DNA from: Flavobacteriaceae bacterium
GTDB taxonomy: Bacteria > Bacteroidota > Bacteroidia > Flavobacteriales > Flavobacteriaceae
Length of the DNA stretch: 64,000 nucleotides
Direction: 5' to 3'
NCBI GenBank assembly: GCA_016780065.1
Contig: JADHML010000001.1
Coordinates: forward strand, 62,001-126,000
Below are positions 9,639 to 18,127 of the stretch, piece by piece; the first letter of the stretch is position 1, and each line of letters begins with the position of its first letter. A model generated the notes under the pieces. It worked only from the letters and a program-made list of their open reading frames with translations. It ran no database searches and had not been told where the DNA came from. The position numbers and the translations under genes are program-made.

Positions 9639-11339
9639 ATGGCTTCAGGAAAACAGGATACTCGCCAAAAAATGATCAATATGATGTATCTGGTGTTTAT
9701 TGCCATGTTGGCTTTAAACATTAGTAAGGAGGTCTTGGCGACACTTGGTCTTATTAATGACGGGATAGACATTTCTACAAAAGCATTGGAGACTGACAAC
9801 CAACTTAAGCATGCAGTTTTTCAAAACAACATCAACAATGACTATTACAAAGTAGCTGCTGCTTATACGCCTAAAATACAATCATTAGCAGATGAGTATT
9901 TTAATTATGTAGATGATATTAAATCATATTTAATTGACTCTGACAAAAATAATTTTAAAATGGAGCGCACTGATTTGCGTACTGGTCAGACAGATACGAT
10001 TGTCGACTATCAAACCATGGATAAATCCCAATATCTAGACGAATATTTTTTTATTGGTGATAAAAACACTGCGAAAGGGGATGAGTATATCGATCGATTT
10101 CGTGATTTCCCGAATGACATAAGAGTTGTTTTGGACAGTTTGGTTCTTGCAGACCTTGCGAAGGATCCATCCACAGAAGAAAAGCCCGAAGGGGAGTATG
10201 CCGACTTTGACTTTTCAGGTTTTGACGAAGTGGCTTCAAGATTTTCTTACTCGGAAGAAATATTGAATAGAGACGGTAAGTATCAACCTTTTCTTGAATA
10301 TCAATTTTCAGGATTTCCGCTTATCGCTTCTTTGTCCAAATTCACCAAATTACAACATGATATTCGGTACGCCGAAAATCGTGCATTAGAAATGATTTTA
10401 GCTACCATAGCCAGTCACGAAGGAGGATTAAATAAATATCAAACTTTGTTGGAGTCATCAAAATCATCCTATTACACAAACGATTTGGTTGATGCTTCAG
10501 TGGTCATGGGAAAAAAAGACTCCAACTTTAAACCTGATCGTGCAGAGCTTTTTATTGATGAACGTCCACTCGTTCAAGGAAGAGACTACGAAATTAGTGC
10601 GGGTGGTGTACAGTTGATGAAAAGGTTTCCAAGTCCAGGTTCGTATGCCTTGACAGGGAAACTCTTCTTTGAAAGGAATAAAGAAGAACTTTCTGTCGAA
10701 GTAAACCAACAAATTTCAGTGATTGACAAACCCAACGATGCTGTTATTTCTGCAGATCAAATGAAAGTTGTTTACCAAGGCTTGCCCAACCCTTTATCAA
10801 TTTCGATACCTGGAATTCCAAATGACAAGCTCAGGGTTTCGGCTCGTAACGGATCTATCAGACGAAAAGGAAGTAAATACGAAGCAATCCCTGATGGTGA
10901 CAAATCAGGACAGTTCATGAAAATATTTGTTTCTGGTGAGATCAATGGACAACAAATTCAGGCGCCTCCCCAAGATTTTAGAATCAAGCCGTTACCTCCA
11001 GCTTATGGCTCTATCGACTTAGGTGATTTGGGTAAGTTTGCTAAAGGGGATGTCTCTAAATCTTTTTTACCTGCTGGAATTATTGGCGCCAAATTCCCCG
11101 AAGATTTTGACTATCAGCTCGACATTAAAATCAATGGATTTGAAGTTACTGTTGGGAATTTTGGTACCGTTGAAGTTAGGGGTGATCGCATCATGTTTAA
11201 TCGTGTAGCAGAATCTTATATAAAAAGCTCTCGTCCTGGGGATAAGGTGTTTATTTCTGATATTGATGCGGAGGTACGGGCTGGAAATCAGGTGTTAAAA
11301 GACATTCGTGTGTTGGACTTTGTAGTGTCACTAAAATAA
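9639..11339 (+). CDS. gldM: Gliding motility / T9SS motor shaft protein GldM
   Basis: This 566-residue protein has a single N-terminal transmembrane helix (KMINMMYLVFIAMLALNIS region) followed by a large periplasmic part. It spans the periplasm as a dimer and transmits motion from the GldL/GldM motor to the GldK/GldN ring. The helical first domain is followed by beta-rich domains ending in VFISDIDAEVRAGNQVLKD. At 566 residues it is somewhat longer than the roughly 515-residue GldM/PorM proteins I know. The extra length appears to lie in an acidic stretch around residues 100-200. Confidence 0.95.
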   Translation: MASGKQDTRQKMINMMYLVFIAMLALNISKEVLATLGLINDGIDISTKALETDNQLKHAVFQNNINNDYYKVAAAYTPKIQSLADEYFNYVDDIKSYLIDSDKNNFKMERTDLRTGQTDTIVDYQTMDKSQYLDEYFFIGDKNTAKGDEYIDRFRDFPNDIRVVLDSLVLADLAKDPSTEEKPEGEYADFDFSGFDEVASRFSYSEEILNRDGKYQPFLEYQFSGFPLIASLSKFTKLQHDIRYAENRALEMILATIASHEGGLNKYQTLLESSKSSYYTNDLVDASVVMGKKDSNFKPDRAELFIDERPLVQGRDYEISAGGVQLMKRFPSPGSYALTGKLFFERNKEELSVEVNQQISVIDKPNDAVISADQMKVVYQGLPNPLSISIPGIPNDKLRVSARNGSIRRKGSKYEAIPDGDKSGQFMKIFVSGEINGQQIQAPPQDFRIKPLPPAYGSIDLGDLGKFAKGDVSKSFLPAGIIGAKFPEDFDYQLDIKINGFEVTVGNFGTVEVRGDRIMFNRVAESYIKSSRPGDKVFISDIDAEVRAGNQVLKDIRVLDFVVSLK

Positions 11340-11345
11340 TTATTT

Positions 11346-12203
11346 ATGAAACTCTTTGCTCTCATCTTTACTGTATTTATCGTTGGTTTACAAATGCTTG
11401 TTGCCCAATCCAATATTCTCAACGCTAAAAACCCCACTGACGTCGGGAAGAAATCTGAAGGTCAAATGGCTTATGAAGCCGACCGAGCTCCCCTGGAATA
11501 CCCTTATGTAGATGACAAAGACATTTTGTGGAGTAAAGTCGTTTACGAAGAAATAGACTTGTCTCAAAAGTTCAATTTTCCTTTACTGTACCCTACAGAT
11601 GACGCCCTCTACACTGACGATAGAAAATCTCTTTGGCGGATTATTTACGAATCTCTTGAAAATGGTTTGATAGAAAACGTATACCAACGTAACAATAGAA
11701 ACTTTACAGAAGCATATTCCAAAGAAGAATACATGGAGTTTCTAAAGACCTCCATCAATATTGGTGGTATTGTTCAAGAAGATCGGGTTGAGTCACACCA
11801 AATAACCTCTTACAGAGTGAAGGGAATCTGGTATTTTGACAAAAAATACGCTGAGCTAAGATATCGCTTGTTAGCTATTATGCCGGTAGGTCGTGATTTG
11901 CTCAACGAAAATGATCTAGAATATAGGACGGGTCTTTTTTGGATATGGTATAGAGATTTGCGACCTATCCTTTATGATGAATTGACCTACACAGGAAAAA
12001 ATAGTGCAAAACGCATCAGTTTTGATCAATTGCTTACCTCTCGAAGATTTCATTCCTACTTGTATGCTGTAGAAAACATTATGAATGATAGAACCTTAGA
12101 CGAGAGTCCTAATATTTCTGATGATCCTTACATGCGACTTGTTGAATCTGAGCGTCTCAAACAAAGTATTTTAGATTTTGAGTTAGACATGTGGGCTGAT
12201 TAA
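11346..12203 (+). CDS. gldN: Gliding motility / T9SS ring protein GldN
   Basis: This 285-residue secreted protein has a signal peptide (hydrophobic residues 3-18, cleavage near VAQS). Conserved GldN/PorN features include the DDKDILWSKVVYEEIDL segment near the start of the mature protein and the KGIWYFDKKYAELRYRLL segment. GldN associates with GldK to form the large periplasmic ring of the type IX secretion system. It is the last gene of the block, 6 nt after gldM, and is followed by a strong intrinsic terminator. Confidence 0.95.
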   Translation: MKLFALIFTVFIVGLQMLVAQSNILNAKNPTDVGKKSEGQMAYEADRAPLEYPYVDDKDILWSKVVYEEIDLSQKFNFPLLYPTDDALYTDDRKSLWRIIYESLENGLIENVYQRNNRNFTEAYSKEEYMEFLKTSINIGGIVQEDRVESHQITSYRVKGIWYFDKKYAELRYRLLAIMPVGRDLLNENDLEYRTGLFWIWYRDLRPILYDELTYTGKNSAKRISFDQLLTSRRFHSYLYAVENIMNDRTLDESPNISDDPYMRLVESERLKQSILDFELDMWAD

Positions 12204-12221
12204 CTCCCTCATCAAAATCAT

Positions 12222-12244
12222 AAGCCCATTGTTGGGCTTTTTTT
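12222..12244 (+). terminator. Intrinsic terminator of the gld operon
   Basis: Stem AAGCCCA (12222-12228), loop TTGT, stem TGGGCTT (12233-12239), then a T-run to 12244. The run ends directly against the ATG of the next gene at 12245. Confidence 0.85.
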
Positions 12245-13297
12245 ATGCAAATAGATTATTTAGTTGTCGGTTTGGGTTTGGCTGGAATTGCGTTCTGTGA
12301 ACAGTTGCGCATTCATAACAAAAGTTTTGTTGTCATAGATCAAACACAATCGAGTGCATCAACAGTAGCTTCTGGGCTGTATAATCCGATTGTTCTAAAG
12401 CGATTTGTGCCCGCTTGGAAAGGGTCCGAATTGATGAATCTCTCTCTGCCTTATTATAACAAACTTGAAAAGAAGTTAAAGATCTCATTTATACATTCTG
12501 CTCCTATTTTGAGAAGATTTAATGCCCCTGCAGAGCTAAATGATTGGCAACACGCTTGTAGCTCTTTAGGTATGACTTCCTTTATGGATCCATCATTAAA
12601 AACCAATGCCAACATAGCTATTGACGCTCCTTTTGGCTACGGAATGCTTCAGGGCACAGGTTGGGTTGATTGTAACTTATTATTATCTGCATACCGATCT
12701 CTTTTATTGTCTTCTTCACAATTGAGAGAAGATTTATTCGATTATGACCGTTTAAATACCAGCGATCATAAGTTGGGGTATGATGATATTTCAGCTCAAA
12801 ACATTGTTTTTACAGAAGGAACAGGAATGATTAAAAATCCATGGTTTTCATATTTGCCATTAAGGCGTACAAAAGGCGAGTTATTGGTGATTCACTGTCA
12901 TGACCTTAAAGAAAGTAATATTTTACACTCAGGTATATTTATAATTCCTTTGGGCAACAACCACTACAAAGTTGGCGCTACTTATAATAATCACGATAAG
13001 ACAGCTTTGCCTACAAATGAGGGTCGTAGGTTGTTAGAAACCCGTTTAAAAAAAATTCTTCGCGCCCCATTTACAGTTGCGGATCATATGGCTGGTTTAC
13101 GACCAACAACACCTGACCGCAGACCCATGGTTGGACTCCACCCAAAAGATAAACGTATGTCGGTCATAAACGGATTGGGTTCCAGAGGTGTTTTACAGGC
13201 CCCTTTTACAGCCAAATCGTTGTTAGAGAACATAGAATATGGTAAGGCATTAGACCCCGAAATAGACGTTTTTAGGTATGAATCTAGCGCTTTATAG
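12245..13297 (+). CDS. FAD-dependent oxidoreductase, DadA/glycine-oxidase-like
   Basis: This 350-residue flavoprotein has an N-terminal Rossmann motif (DYLVVGLGLAGIAFCEQL, residues 4-21) and a C-terminal substrate-binding half with GLRPTTPDRRPMVG and INGLGSRGVLQAPF, as in D-amino-acid-dehydrogenase-like oxidoreductases. The substrate is unknown. A gene of this type commonly follows gldN in flavobacteria. The Rossmann motif requires a start at or very near ATG 12245, which abuts the T-tract of the gldN terminator. It therefore has no independent leader: it must be expressed by read-through or from a nearly leaderless transcript. Confidence 0.85.
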   Translation: MQIDYLVVGLGLAGIAFCEQLRIHNKSFVVIDQTQSSASTVASGLYNPIVLKRFVPAWKGSELMNLSLPYYNKLEKKLKISFIHSAPILRRFNAPAELNDWQHACSSLGMTSFMDPSLKTNANIAIDAPFGYGMLQGTGWVDCNLLLSAYRSLLLSSSQLREDLFDYDRLNTSDHKLGYDDISAQNIVFTEGTGMIKNPWFSYLPLRRTKGELLVIHCHDLKESNILHSGIFIIPLGNNHYKVGATYNNHDKTALPTNEGRRLLETRLKKILRAPFTVADHMAGLRPTTPDRRPMVGLHPKDKRMSVINGLGSRGVLQAPFTAKSLLENIEYGKALDPEIDVFRYESSAL

Positions 13298-13603
13298 CTT
13301 TTAGGGAGGGGTTTAATTTAGGAATATTAACATTTTACTCTCAAAAAATAGTTTTTTTCTTCGATGAATATGAAAATATAAGATGAAAACTTGGTAGATG
13401 ACATTGTGTAAAAAAAATAAAATTAAACAGCTGATTATCAGCAATATACAAGACAGCTCAATTTTAACACTCCTCTTTGTGTAAAAGAGTTTTGTTCTTA
13501 AAATTGAGAACTTGATAAGTTTTGTTCTTTTTACCTTCGATAACTTTTTAACAAAGTGGCATATCTGTAAAAAAAAGTGTATTTTTAGGTAAAATTAATA
13601 ATC
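13298..13603 (+). other. Intergenic region with nested inverted repeats
   Basis: No gene is seen in these 306 bases, but they are strongly structured. GCTGAT-T-ATCAGC (13430-13442) is a 6-bp palindrome. CTCAATTTTAA (13457-13467) is perfectly complementary to TTAAAATTGAG (13498-13508), and inside that loop CTCTTT (13473-13478) pairs with AAAGAG (13484-13489). There is no T-run directly after the stem, so it is not a simple terminator. It could be a small RNA or a leader element of the small protein gene that follows. Confidence 0.5.
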
Positions 13604-13798
13604 ATGGCATATTCATTTCAAAACAGTAAAGGAAAAACTTATTATTTACACACTAAAGATGTAACACTCAAAGGTGGAAGAAACCAAACCATTTATTACT
13701 TTGCCAAAGATCAAAGAAGCAACGCTTGTGATTTGCCTTCTGGTAAGAAAGTAGTAGAAAACGAGCGTACAGGTCTTCCATTTGTAAAGTCTGTATAA
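13604..13798 (+). CDS. Small conserved basic protein of unknown function
   Basis: This 64-residue soluble protein is rich in Lys, Tyr and Thr, with no signal peptide or membrane segment. The segment GGRNQTIYYFAKD and the ending VVENERTGLPFVKS resemble small uncharacterised proteins found in Bacteroidota and cyanobacteria, which I recall only as a pattern. It stands alone between a structured intergenic element and its own strong terminator, so it is probably monocistronic and possibly well expressed. No function can be assigned. Confidence 0.8.
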   Translation: MAYSFQNSKGKTYYLHTKDVTLKGGRNQTIYYFAKDQRSNACDLPSGKKVVENERTGLPFVKSV

Positions 13799-13820
13799 AT
13801 TAGTTTTTCTTAATATCAAA

Positions 13821-13844
13821 AACCCCGCTATTGCGGGGTTTTTT
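13821..13844 (+). terminator. Strong intrinsic terminator
   Basis: Stem AACCCCGC (13821-13828), loop TATT, stem GCGGGGTT (13833-13840), followed by T residues. It lies between convergent genes and may serve both. Confidence 0.9.
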
Positions 13845-13864
13845 GTTTTTAAAGACTCAACGTT

Positions 13865-14296
13865 TTAAGAGTCTTTGGTTTTTGGAGTTACTGCACCATA
13901 CACTTTTGCAGCAACAAGACCTGCTAAGCCGTAATTGAATATCCAAAAGATTCCATCAACCAAATATCCAAGAGGTTCCATGCGAAGTTCGGTTCCATAC
14001 ATAATAAACATCATGCCAAGGTTCCAAAAAAGAGCAAGCAGTACACCAAAGCGAATTCCTAATGAGCCACTGTGGTCACCTTGACACCATCGCTCATATA
14101 TTATACAGAAAAAATACGCCATAAATAGACAGCCAAGAGTCAAAGCCCAAAGAATCATGTTCTCCTGACCTCTTGAGACATCGACAATTGTCTGTTCTTG
14201 AAAAAAATCTGCGCTTAGAGTGTAAAAAATCCAAGGCAAAAAATACATAACCACAAAAGTGGCTAGGGTAGATAAAGTTCTAGATTTGTTAAACAT
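13865..14296 (-). CDS. Four-helix membrane protein of unknown function
   Basis: This is a 143-residue protein from ATG 14296; a longer frame to 14353 exists but adds an atypical N-terminus. Four hydrophobic segments lie at about residues 10-28, 47-66, 82-101 and 110-132. The conserved-looking features are IIYERWCQGDHSG between helices 2 and 3 and GIFWIFNYGLAGLVAAKVYG at the end. It is transcribed convergently to the small protein gene and divergently from the mevalonate genes. I do not recognise the family. Confidence 0.75.
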   Translation of the reverse strand: MFNKSRTLSTLATFVVMYFLPWIFYTLSADFFQEQTIVDVSRGQENMILWALTLGCLFMAYFFCIIYERWCQGDHSGSLGIRFGVLLALFWNLGMMFIMYGTELRMEPLGYLVDGIFWIFNYGLAGLVAAKVYGAVTPKTKDS

Positions 14297-14411
14297 TGTT
14301 ATTATTTTTTGATTAAACCCAAACAAGTTAGAACTTAATAGGTATTTGAACAAATAATTTCAATGAATTGTATTTTTTTGCACTTGAACCGTATCTAGAA
14401 CGTTGGTACAC

Positions 14412-14419
14412 TATCTTTG
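14412..14419 (+). promoter_or_regulatory. Probable -7 box for the mevalonate gene cluster
   Basis: TATCTTTG is an exact TAnnTTTG box 10 bp before the mvaD ATG, implying a very short leader. The nearest TTG (14384-14386) is 25 bp upstream, a little farther than ideal. Confidence 0.45.
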
Positions 14420-14429
14420 CACATAAATT

Positions 14430-15512
14430 ATGAGTGATTTAAATTCTTTTATTTTTAAAAATTCACCCAAATGGTTGGATAATTATACAGCCCATTGGTC
14501 AGCACCTAGCAACATTGCATTGGTCAAATATTGGGGCAAACAAGATCCTCAAATCCCTAAGAATCCATCTGTTAGTTTTACTCTTGATAAGTGTCGCACA
14601 CACACCAAAGTATATTTTCAAAAACAACCACACCCACAAGAAAGTTTTTTATTTGAAATTTCATTCGATGGAATTCCTAAACCTGAATTTAAACCCAAAG
14701 TGCAATCGTTTTTGAATAGGATCAAAGATTATGTTCCTTATTTGATGCATTACAGCTTGTATATTGAAACCTCTAATACTTTCCCGCACAGCAGTGGTAT
14801 TGCATCATCGGCTTCAGCTATGGGGGCATTAGCAGCCTGTATTATGGATTTGGAAGTGCAGTTAGATCCATTGCAGACGCCAAGCTACACCACTCAGAAA
14901 ACCTCTTTTCTGGCACGATTAGGCTCAGGAAGTGCGGCACGGAGTATCCAGGGCCCTATTGTAGGATGGGGACAACATGCCAAAACTCCATCAAGTTCAG
15001 ACCTTTTTGGAGTAAAAATAGAAAATACACATCCTGTTTTTAGCCGCTTCTGTGACAGTGTTTTGTTGGTAGATAAAGGACAAAAGGCAGTCAGCAGTAC
15101 CTTGGGTCATAACTTGATGCAAGGACACCCTTTTGCCTCTACACGTTTTGAGCAAGCAAGGGGTCATTATGGCCAACTTATTGATATTCTTAAAAATGGT
15201 GACATAGAAAGCTTTGTACAGTTGGTTGAAAAAGAAGCCTTGAGCTTACACGCTATGATGCTTACTTCAGAACCCCAATATGTCCTTATGCAACCCAACA
15301 CCTTACATATTATTCAGTCCGTTTGGGAGTATCGTAAGAAAACTGGGCGTCAGGTTGCTTTTACCCTCGATGCAGGCGCTAATGTGCATTTGCTTTATCC
15401 AAATGACATCAAAGAGCTTGTTCAGTCTTTTATAGAGAATGATCTTTCTTCATTTTGTCAAAACGGAGCCTATATTCACGACCAAGTTGGTACAGGAATA
15501 AAAAAAATGTAA
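14430..15512 (+). CDS. mvaD: Diphosphomevalonate decarboxylase
   Basis: This 360-residue GHMP-superfamily enzyme converts mevalonate 5-diphosphate to isopentenyl diphosphate. It carries ALVKYWGKQD near residue 30, the GHMP glycine-rich loop in SNTFPHSSGIASSASAMGA (about 114-132), and the LGSGSAARSIQGPIVGW motif typical of this decarboxylase. FTLDAGANVHLLYP near the C-terminus matches the family's substrate-site aspartate region. It is followed after 9 nt by the GHMP kinase and then a UbiA prenyltransferase, a grouping consistent with isoprenoid synthesis through the mevalonate route. Confidence 0.93.
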   Translation: MSDLNSFIFKNSPKWLDNYTAHWSAPSNIALVKYWGKQDPQIPKNPSVSFTLDKCRTHTKVYFQKQPHPQESFLFEISFDGIPKPEFKPKVQSFLNRIKDYVPYLMHYSLYIETSNTFPHSSGIASSASAMGALAACIMDLEVQLDPLQTPSYTTQKTSFLARLGSGSAARSIQGPIVGWGQHAKTPSSSDLFGVKIENTHPVFSRFCDSVLLVDKGQKAVSSTLGHNLMQGHPFASTRFEQARGHYGQLIDILKNGDIESFVQLVEKEALSLHAMMLTSEPQYVLMQPNTLHIIQSVWEYRKKTGRQVAFTLDAGANVHLLYPNDIKELVQSFIENDLSSFCQNGAYIHDQVGTGIKKM

Positions 15513-15521
15513 TTTTATACA

Positions 15522-16451
15522 ATGAAAGGTCCACTTTTTTACGCCAAAATACTTCTATTTGGAGAGTATGGTATCATCAAAGATGCCAAAGGCCTTTCTA
15601 TTCCTTACAATTTTTATAAAGGAGCACTCAAAACTTCGGGTACACAATCTGAGCATGCTCAAGCATCGAATGTTAAGTTGCGCGACTATGCCGATTATCT
15701 TAAAGAAATAGATCCGTCGTTGGTGCAATTTGATTTGAAGCGTTACCAAAATGATTTGGAAAGAGGGATGTACTTTGACAGCAGCATACCTCAAGGTTAT
15801 GGTATCGGTAGTAGTGGTGCTTTGGTAGCAGCGATTTACGATCGCTATGCAGTTGATAAAATTACTATCCTGGAAAACTTAACGCGTCAAAAGCTCCTTA
15901 AACTAAAAGAAATTTTTGGGGTCATGGAGTCTTTTTTTCATGGAAAATCGTCAGGTCTTGATCCTTTAAATAGTTTTTTAAGCCTCCCGATTTTAATTCA
16001 TTCAAAAGATCATTTAGAGCCCACAGGCATTCCTTCACAACAACGAAGTGGTCAGGGAGCGGTTTTTTTATTAGACAGTGGTATGATGGGCGAAACGGCG
16101 CCAATGGTTTCCATTTTTATGAACCAAATGGAGTCTCCTGCTTTTAGAAAGATGATTAAAGAACAGTTTATTTCTTATTCTGATTCATGTGTTGAGGATT
16201 TTCTAAAGGGTGATGTCAAGTCGTTGTTTGGCAATCTCAAAAGCTTGTCTAGAATTGTGTTAAAGCACTTTAAACCCATGATTCCGAAAAAGTTTCATGC
16301 CCTATGGCAACAGGGAATAGAGTCTAATGCCTATTATCTCAAACTCTGTGGATCAGGAGGTGGAGGTTATATGCTTGGTTTTACCCAAAACCTTGCGCAT
16401 GCTCAATCTATACTCAAAGACCACCAACTAGAAGTGGTATATACCTTTTAA
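15522..16451 (+). CDS. GHMP kinase, probable mevalonate kinase
   Basis: This 309-residue kinase has the N-terminal AKILLFGEYGII motif, the GHMP ATP loop PQGYGIGSSGALVAA (about 88-102) and the C-terminal glycine-rich motif LCGSGGGGYMLGF. Its position directly after diphosphomevalonate decarboxylase makes mevalonate phosphorylation the natural role. Phosphomevalonate kinase or another GHMP activity cannot be ruled out from sequence alone. It is probably translated from the same mRNA as its neighbours, with 9 nt before it and about 6 nt after it. Confidence 0.85.
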   Translation: MKGPLFYAKILLFGEYGIIKDAKGLSIPYNFYKGALKTSGTQSEHAQASNVKLRDYADYLKEIDPSLVQFDLKRYQNDLERGMYFDSSIPQGYGIGSSGALVAAIYDRYAVDKITILENLTRQKLLKLKEIFGVMESFFHGKSSGLDPLNSFLSLPILIHSKDHLEPTGIPSQQRSGQGAVFLLDSGMMGETAPMVSIFMNQMESPAFRKMIKEQFISYSDSCVEDFLKGDVKSLFGNLKSLSRIVLKHFKPMIPKKFHALWQQGIESNAYYLKLCGSGGGGYMLGFTQNLAHAQSILKDHQLEVVYTF

Positions 16452-16457
16452 ACAGTA

Positions 16458-17345
16458 GTGGTGTCCAACTCTTTAAAAAAGCTGATAATTAAAGGAATCG
16501 GCCTTTTTTCATTGGTGCGTGGTCTCAATTTGTTTGTGTTGGTTTTAGCTCAATTTGTGTCCGCCTTTTTCCTATTTGCTCCCGAATACAATGGTATTTC
16601 CATCCTTCTTGATTTTAACTTTTGGATGATTGTTGTGGCTACTTCATTAAGTGTCGCCTCAGGATATATTTTTAATGCATTTTTTGATGAAGAAAAAGAC
16701 TTGATTAACAGACCTCAAAAGACCTTGTTGGAACGAAATGTTTCTGCTCAAACCAAACTAGCAGTATATTTTGTTTTGATTTTTTTTGCTTTGTTAGCGG
16801 CTAGTTATGTCTCATTTAGAGCTGTAATATTTTTTGCGGTTTATATGGGAGCCATGGTCTTATATTCTATTTTTATTAAAAGGTTTTTGTTTATAGGTAA
16901 CCTAACATCTGCATTACTTACCATATTGCCCTTTTTTGCTGTTACGGTGTATTTCAGAAATTTTAGCTTGGAGATCTTTACCCATGCAGCCTATTTATTT
17001 TTGTTGATTTCCATGCGCGAATTGATCAAAGATTTACACAATCTCAAAGGAGATCTTTCACATCGCTATCAAACGATTCCAGGAGTTTTTGGTGAGCGCA
17101 CTACTAAGCAGTTCTTTACTGTTTTGGTATTGTGTGCCTATGGTGTAGTTTTTCTTTTATTTCAGTTTTTTGAACTCCAAAGCATGGCTCTGTATTTTAT
17201 TTTTGCATTAATATCATTGAGTGTATGCACCTCGATTTTGTGGTTTACACACAGCCAAAAGATCCTTTCCTTTATTCACTTGGGAATTAAACTTGTTATT
17301 TTGGTTGGAATTCTTAGCCTACCTTTATTAAGAATCTCGCTTTAG
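16458..17345 (+). CDS. UbiA family prenyltransferase, geranylgeranylglycerol-phosphate-transferase-like
   Basis: This 295-residue protein has about eight transmembrane helices. The two aspartate-rich UbiA motifs are NAFFDEEKDLINRPQKT (about residues 74-90) and ELIKDLHNLKGDL (about 188-200). UbiA enzymes transfer polyprenyl groups to acceptors within the inner membrane. This subtype, next to mevalonate genes in flavobacteria, is usually named geranylgeranylglycerol-phosphate geranylgeranyltransferase. The true acceptor, whether a quinone precursor or a glycerol phosphate, is not proven. The start is one of two consecutive GTG codons (16458 or 16461). Confidence 0.85.
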   Translation: MVSNSLKKLIIKGIGLFSLVRGLNLFVLVLAQFVSAFFLFAPEYNGISILLDFNFWMIVVATSLSVASGYIFNAFFDEEKDLINRPQKTLLERNVSAQTKLAVYFVLIFFALLAASYVSFRAVIFFAVYMGAMVLYSIFIKRFLFIGNLTSALLTILPFFAVTVYFRNFSLEIFTHAAYLFLLISMRELIKDLHNLKGDLSHRYQTIPGVFGERTTKQFFTVLVLCAYGVVFLLFQFFELQSMALYFIFALISLSVCTSILWFTHSQKILSFIHLGIKLVILVGILSLPLLRISL

Positions 17346-17371
17346 TTGGCGTACCTTTGCAAAAAAGATTC

Positions 17372-18127
17372 ATGTCAGACTCTCGTAAGAAAAAGCAAAA
17401 ACCTTCCAAAAATAAAACAGAGGCGATCAGACTTAACAAATACATTGCTCATGCGGGTATATGTTCGCGCAGAGAAGCAGATATGCACATCGGCTTGGGT
17501 GTTGTTAAGGTTAATAATAAAATAGTCACCGAGATGGGTTTTCAGGTACAGCCCAATGACGTGGTGCAATTTGATGGAAAGCGCATCAACCCTGAGAAAA
17601 AGGCTTATGTATTACTCAACAAGCCAAAAGGGTTTATTACAACAACCCGGGACGATAGAGGACGTAAAACCGTCATGGATTTGGTCGCTAAGTCAACCAA
17701 GTCACGTATTGTCCCTGTAGGCCGTTTGGATCGCCCTACTACAGGGTTGCTTCTTTTTACCAATGATGGGGATTTAGCTAAAAAATTAACCCACCCTTCT
17801 TCTCAAATCAAAAAATTATACCATGTGGTTTTGGATAAATCTCTTTCCTCCTCGGATTTATCAGCTATAAGACACGGGGTTAAGCTCGATGATGGACCTA
17901 TCAAAGCGGATCAAGTGAGTTATGTTCATGGAGCATCAAAACGAGAAGTTGGTTTAGAGCTTCACTCTGGAAAAAACCGCATCGTAAGACGGCTTTTTGA
18001 GCATTTGGGTTACGAGGTTGTGGCATTGGATCGTGTTGTGTTTGCAGGACTTACAAAAAAGGATCTCCCAAGAGGGAATTGGCGACACCTAACCCAACAA
18101 GAGGTTAACAACCTGACCATGCTTTAG
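17372..18127 (+). CDS. Pseudouridine synthase of the RsuA/RluB/RluF family
   Basis: This is a 251-residue protein from ATG 17372. A lysine-rich N-terminal tail is followed by an S4 RNA-binding domain (IRLNKYIAHAGICSRREAD), then the catalytic domain with GRLDRPTTGLLLFTNDGDLA holding the catalytic aspartate. SGKNRIVRRLFEHLGYEV is the usual C-terminal motif. It isomerises a uridine in rRNA; RluB-like modification of 23S rRNA is the most likely role. A TACCTTTG -7-like box lies at 17352-17359. Its last 23 bp overlap the convergent glycosyltransferase gene tail to tail. Confidence 0.92.
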   Translation: MSDSRKKKQKPSKNKTEAIRLNKYIAHAGICSRREADMHIGLGVVKVNNKIVTEMGFQVQPNDVVQFDGKRINPEKKAYVLLNKPKGFITTTRDDRGRKTVMDLVAKSTKSRIVPVGRLDRPTTGLLLFTNDGDLAKKLTHPSSQIKKLYHVVLDKSLSSSDLSAIRHGVKLDDGPIKADQVSYVHGASKREVGLELHSGKNRIVRRLFEHLGYEVVALDRVVFAGLTKKDLPRGNWRHLTQQEVNNLTML

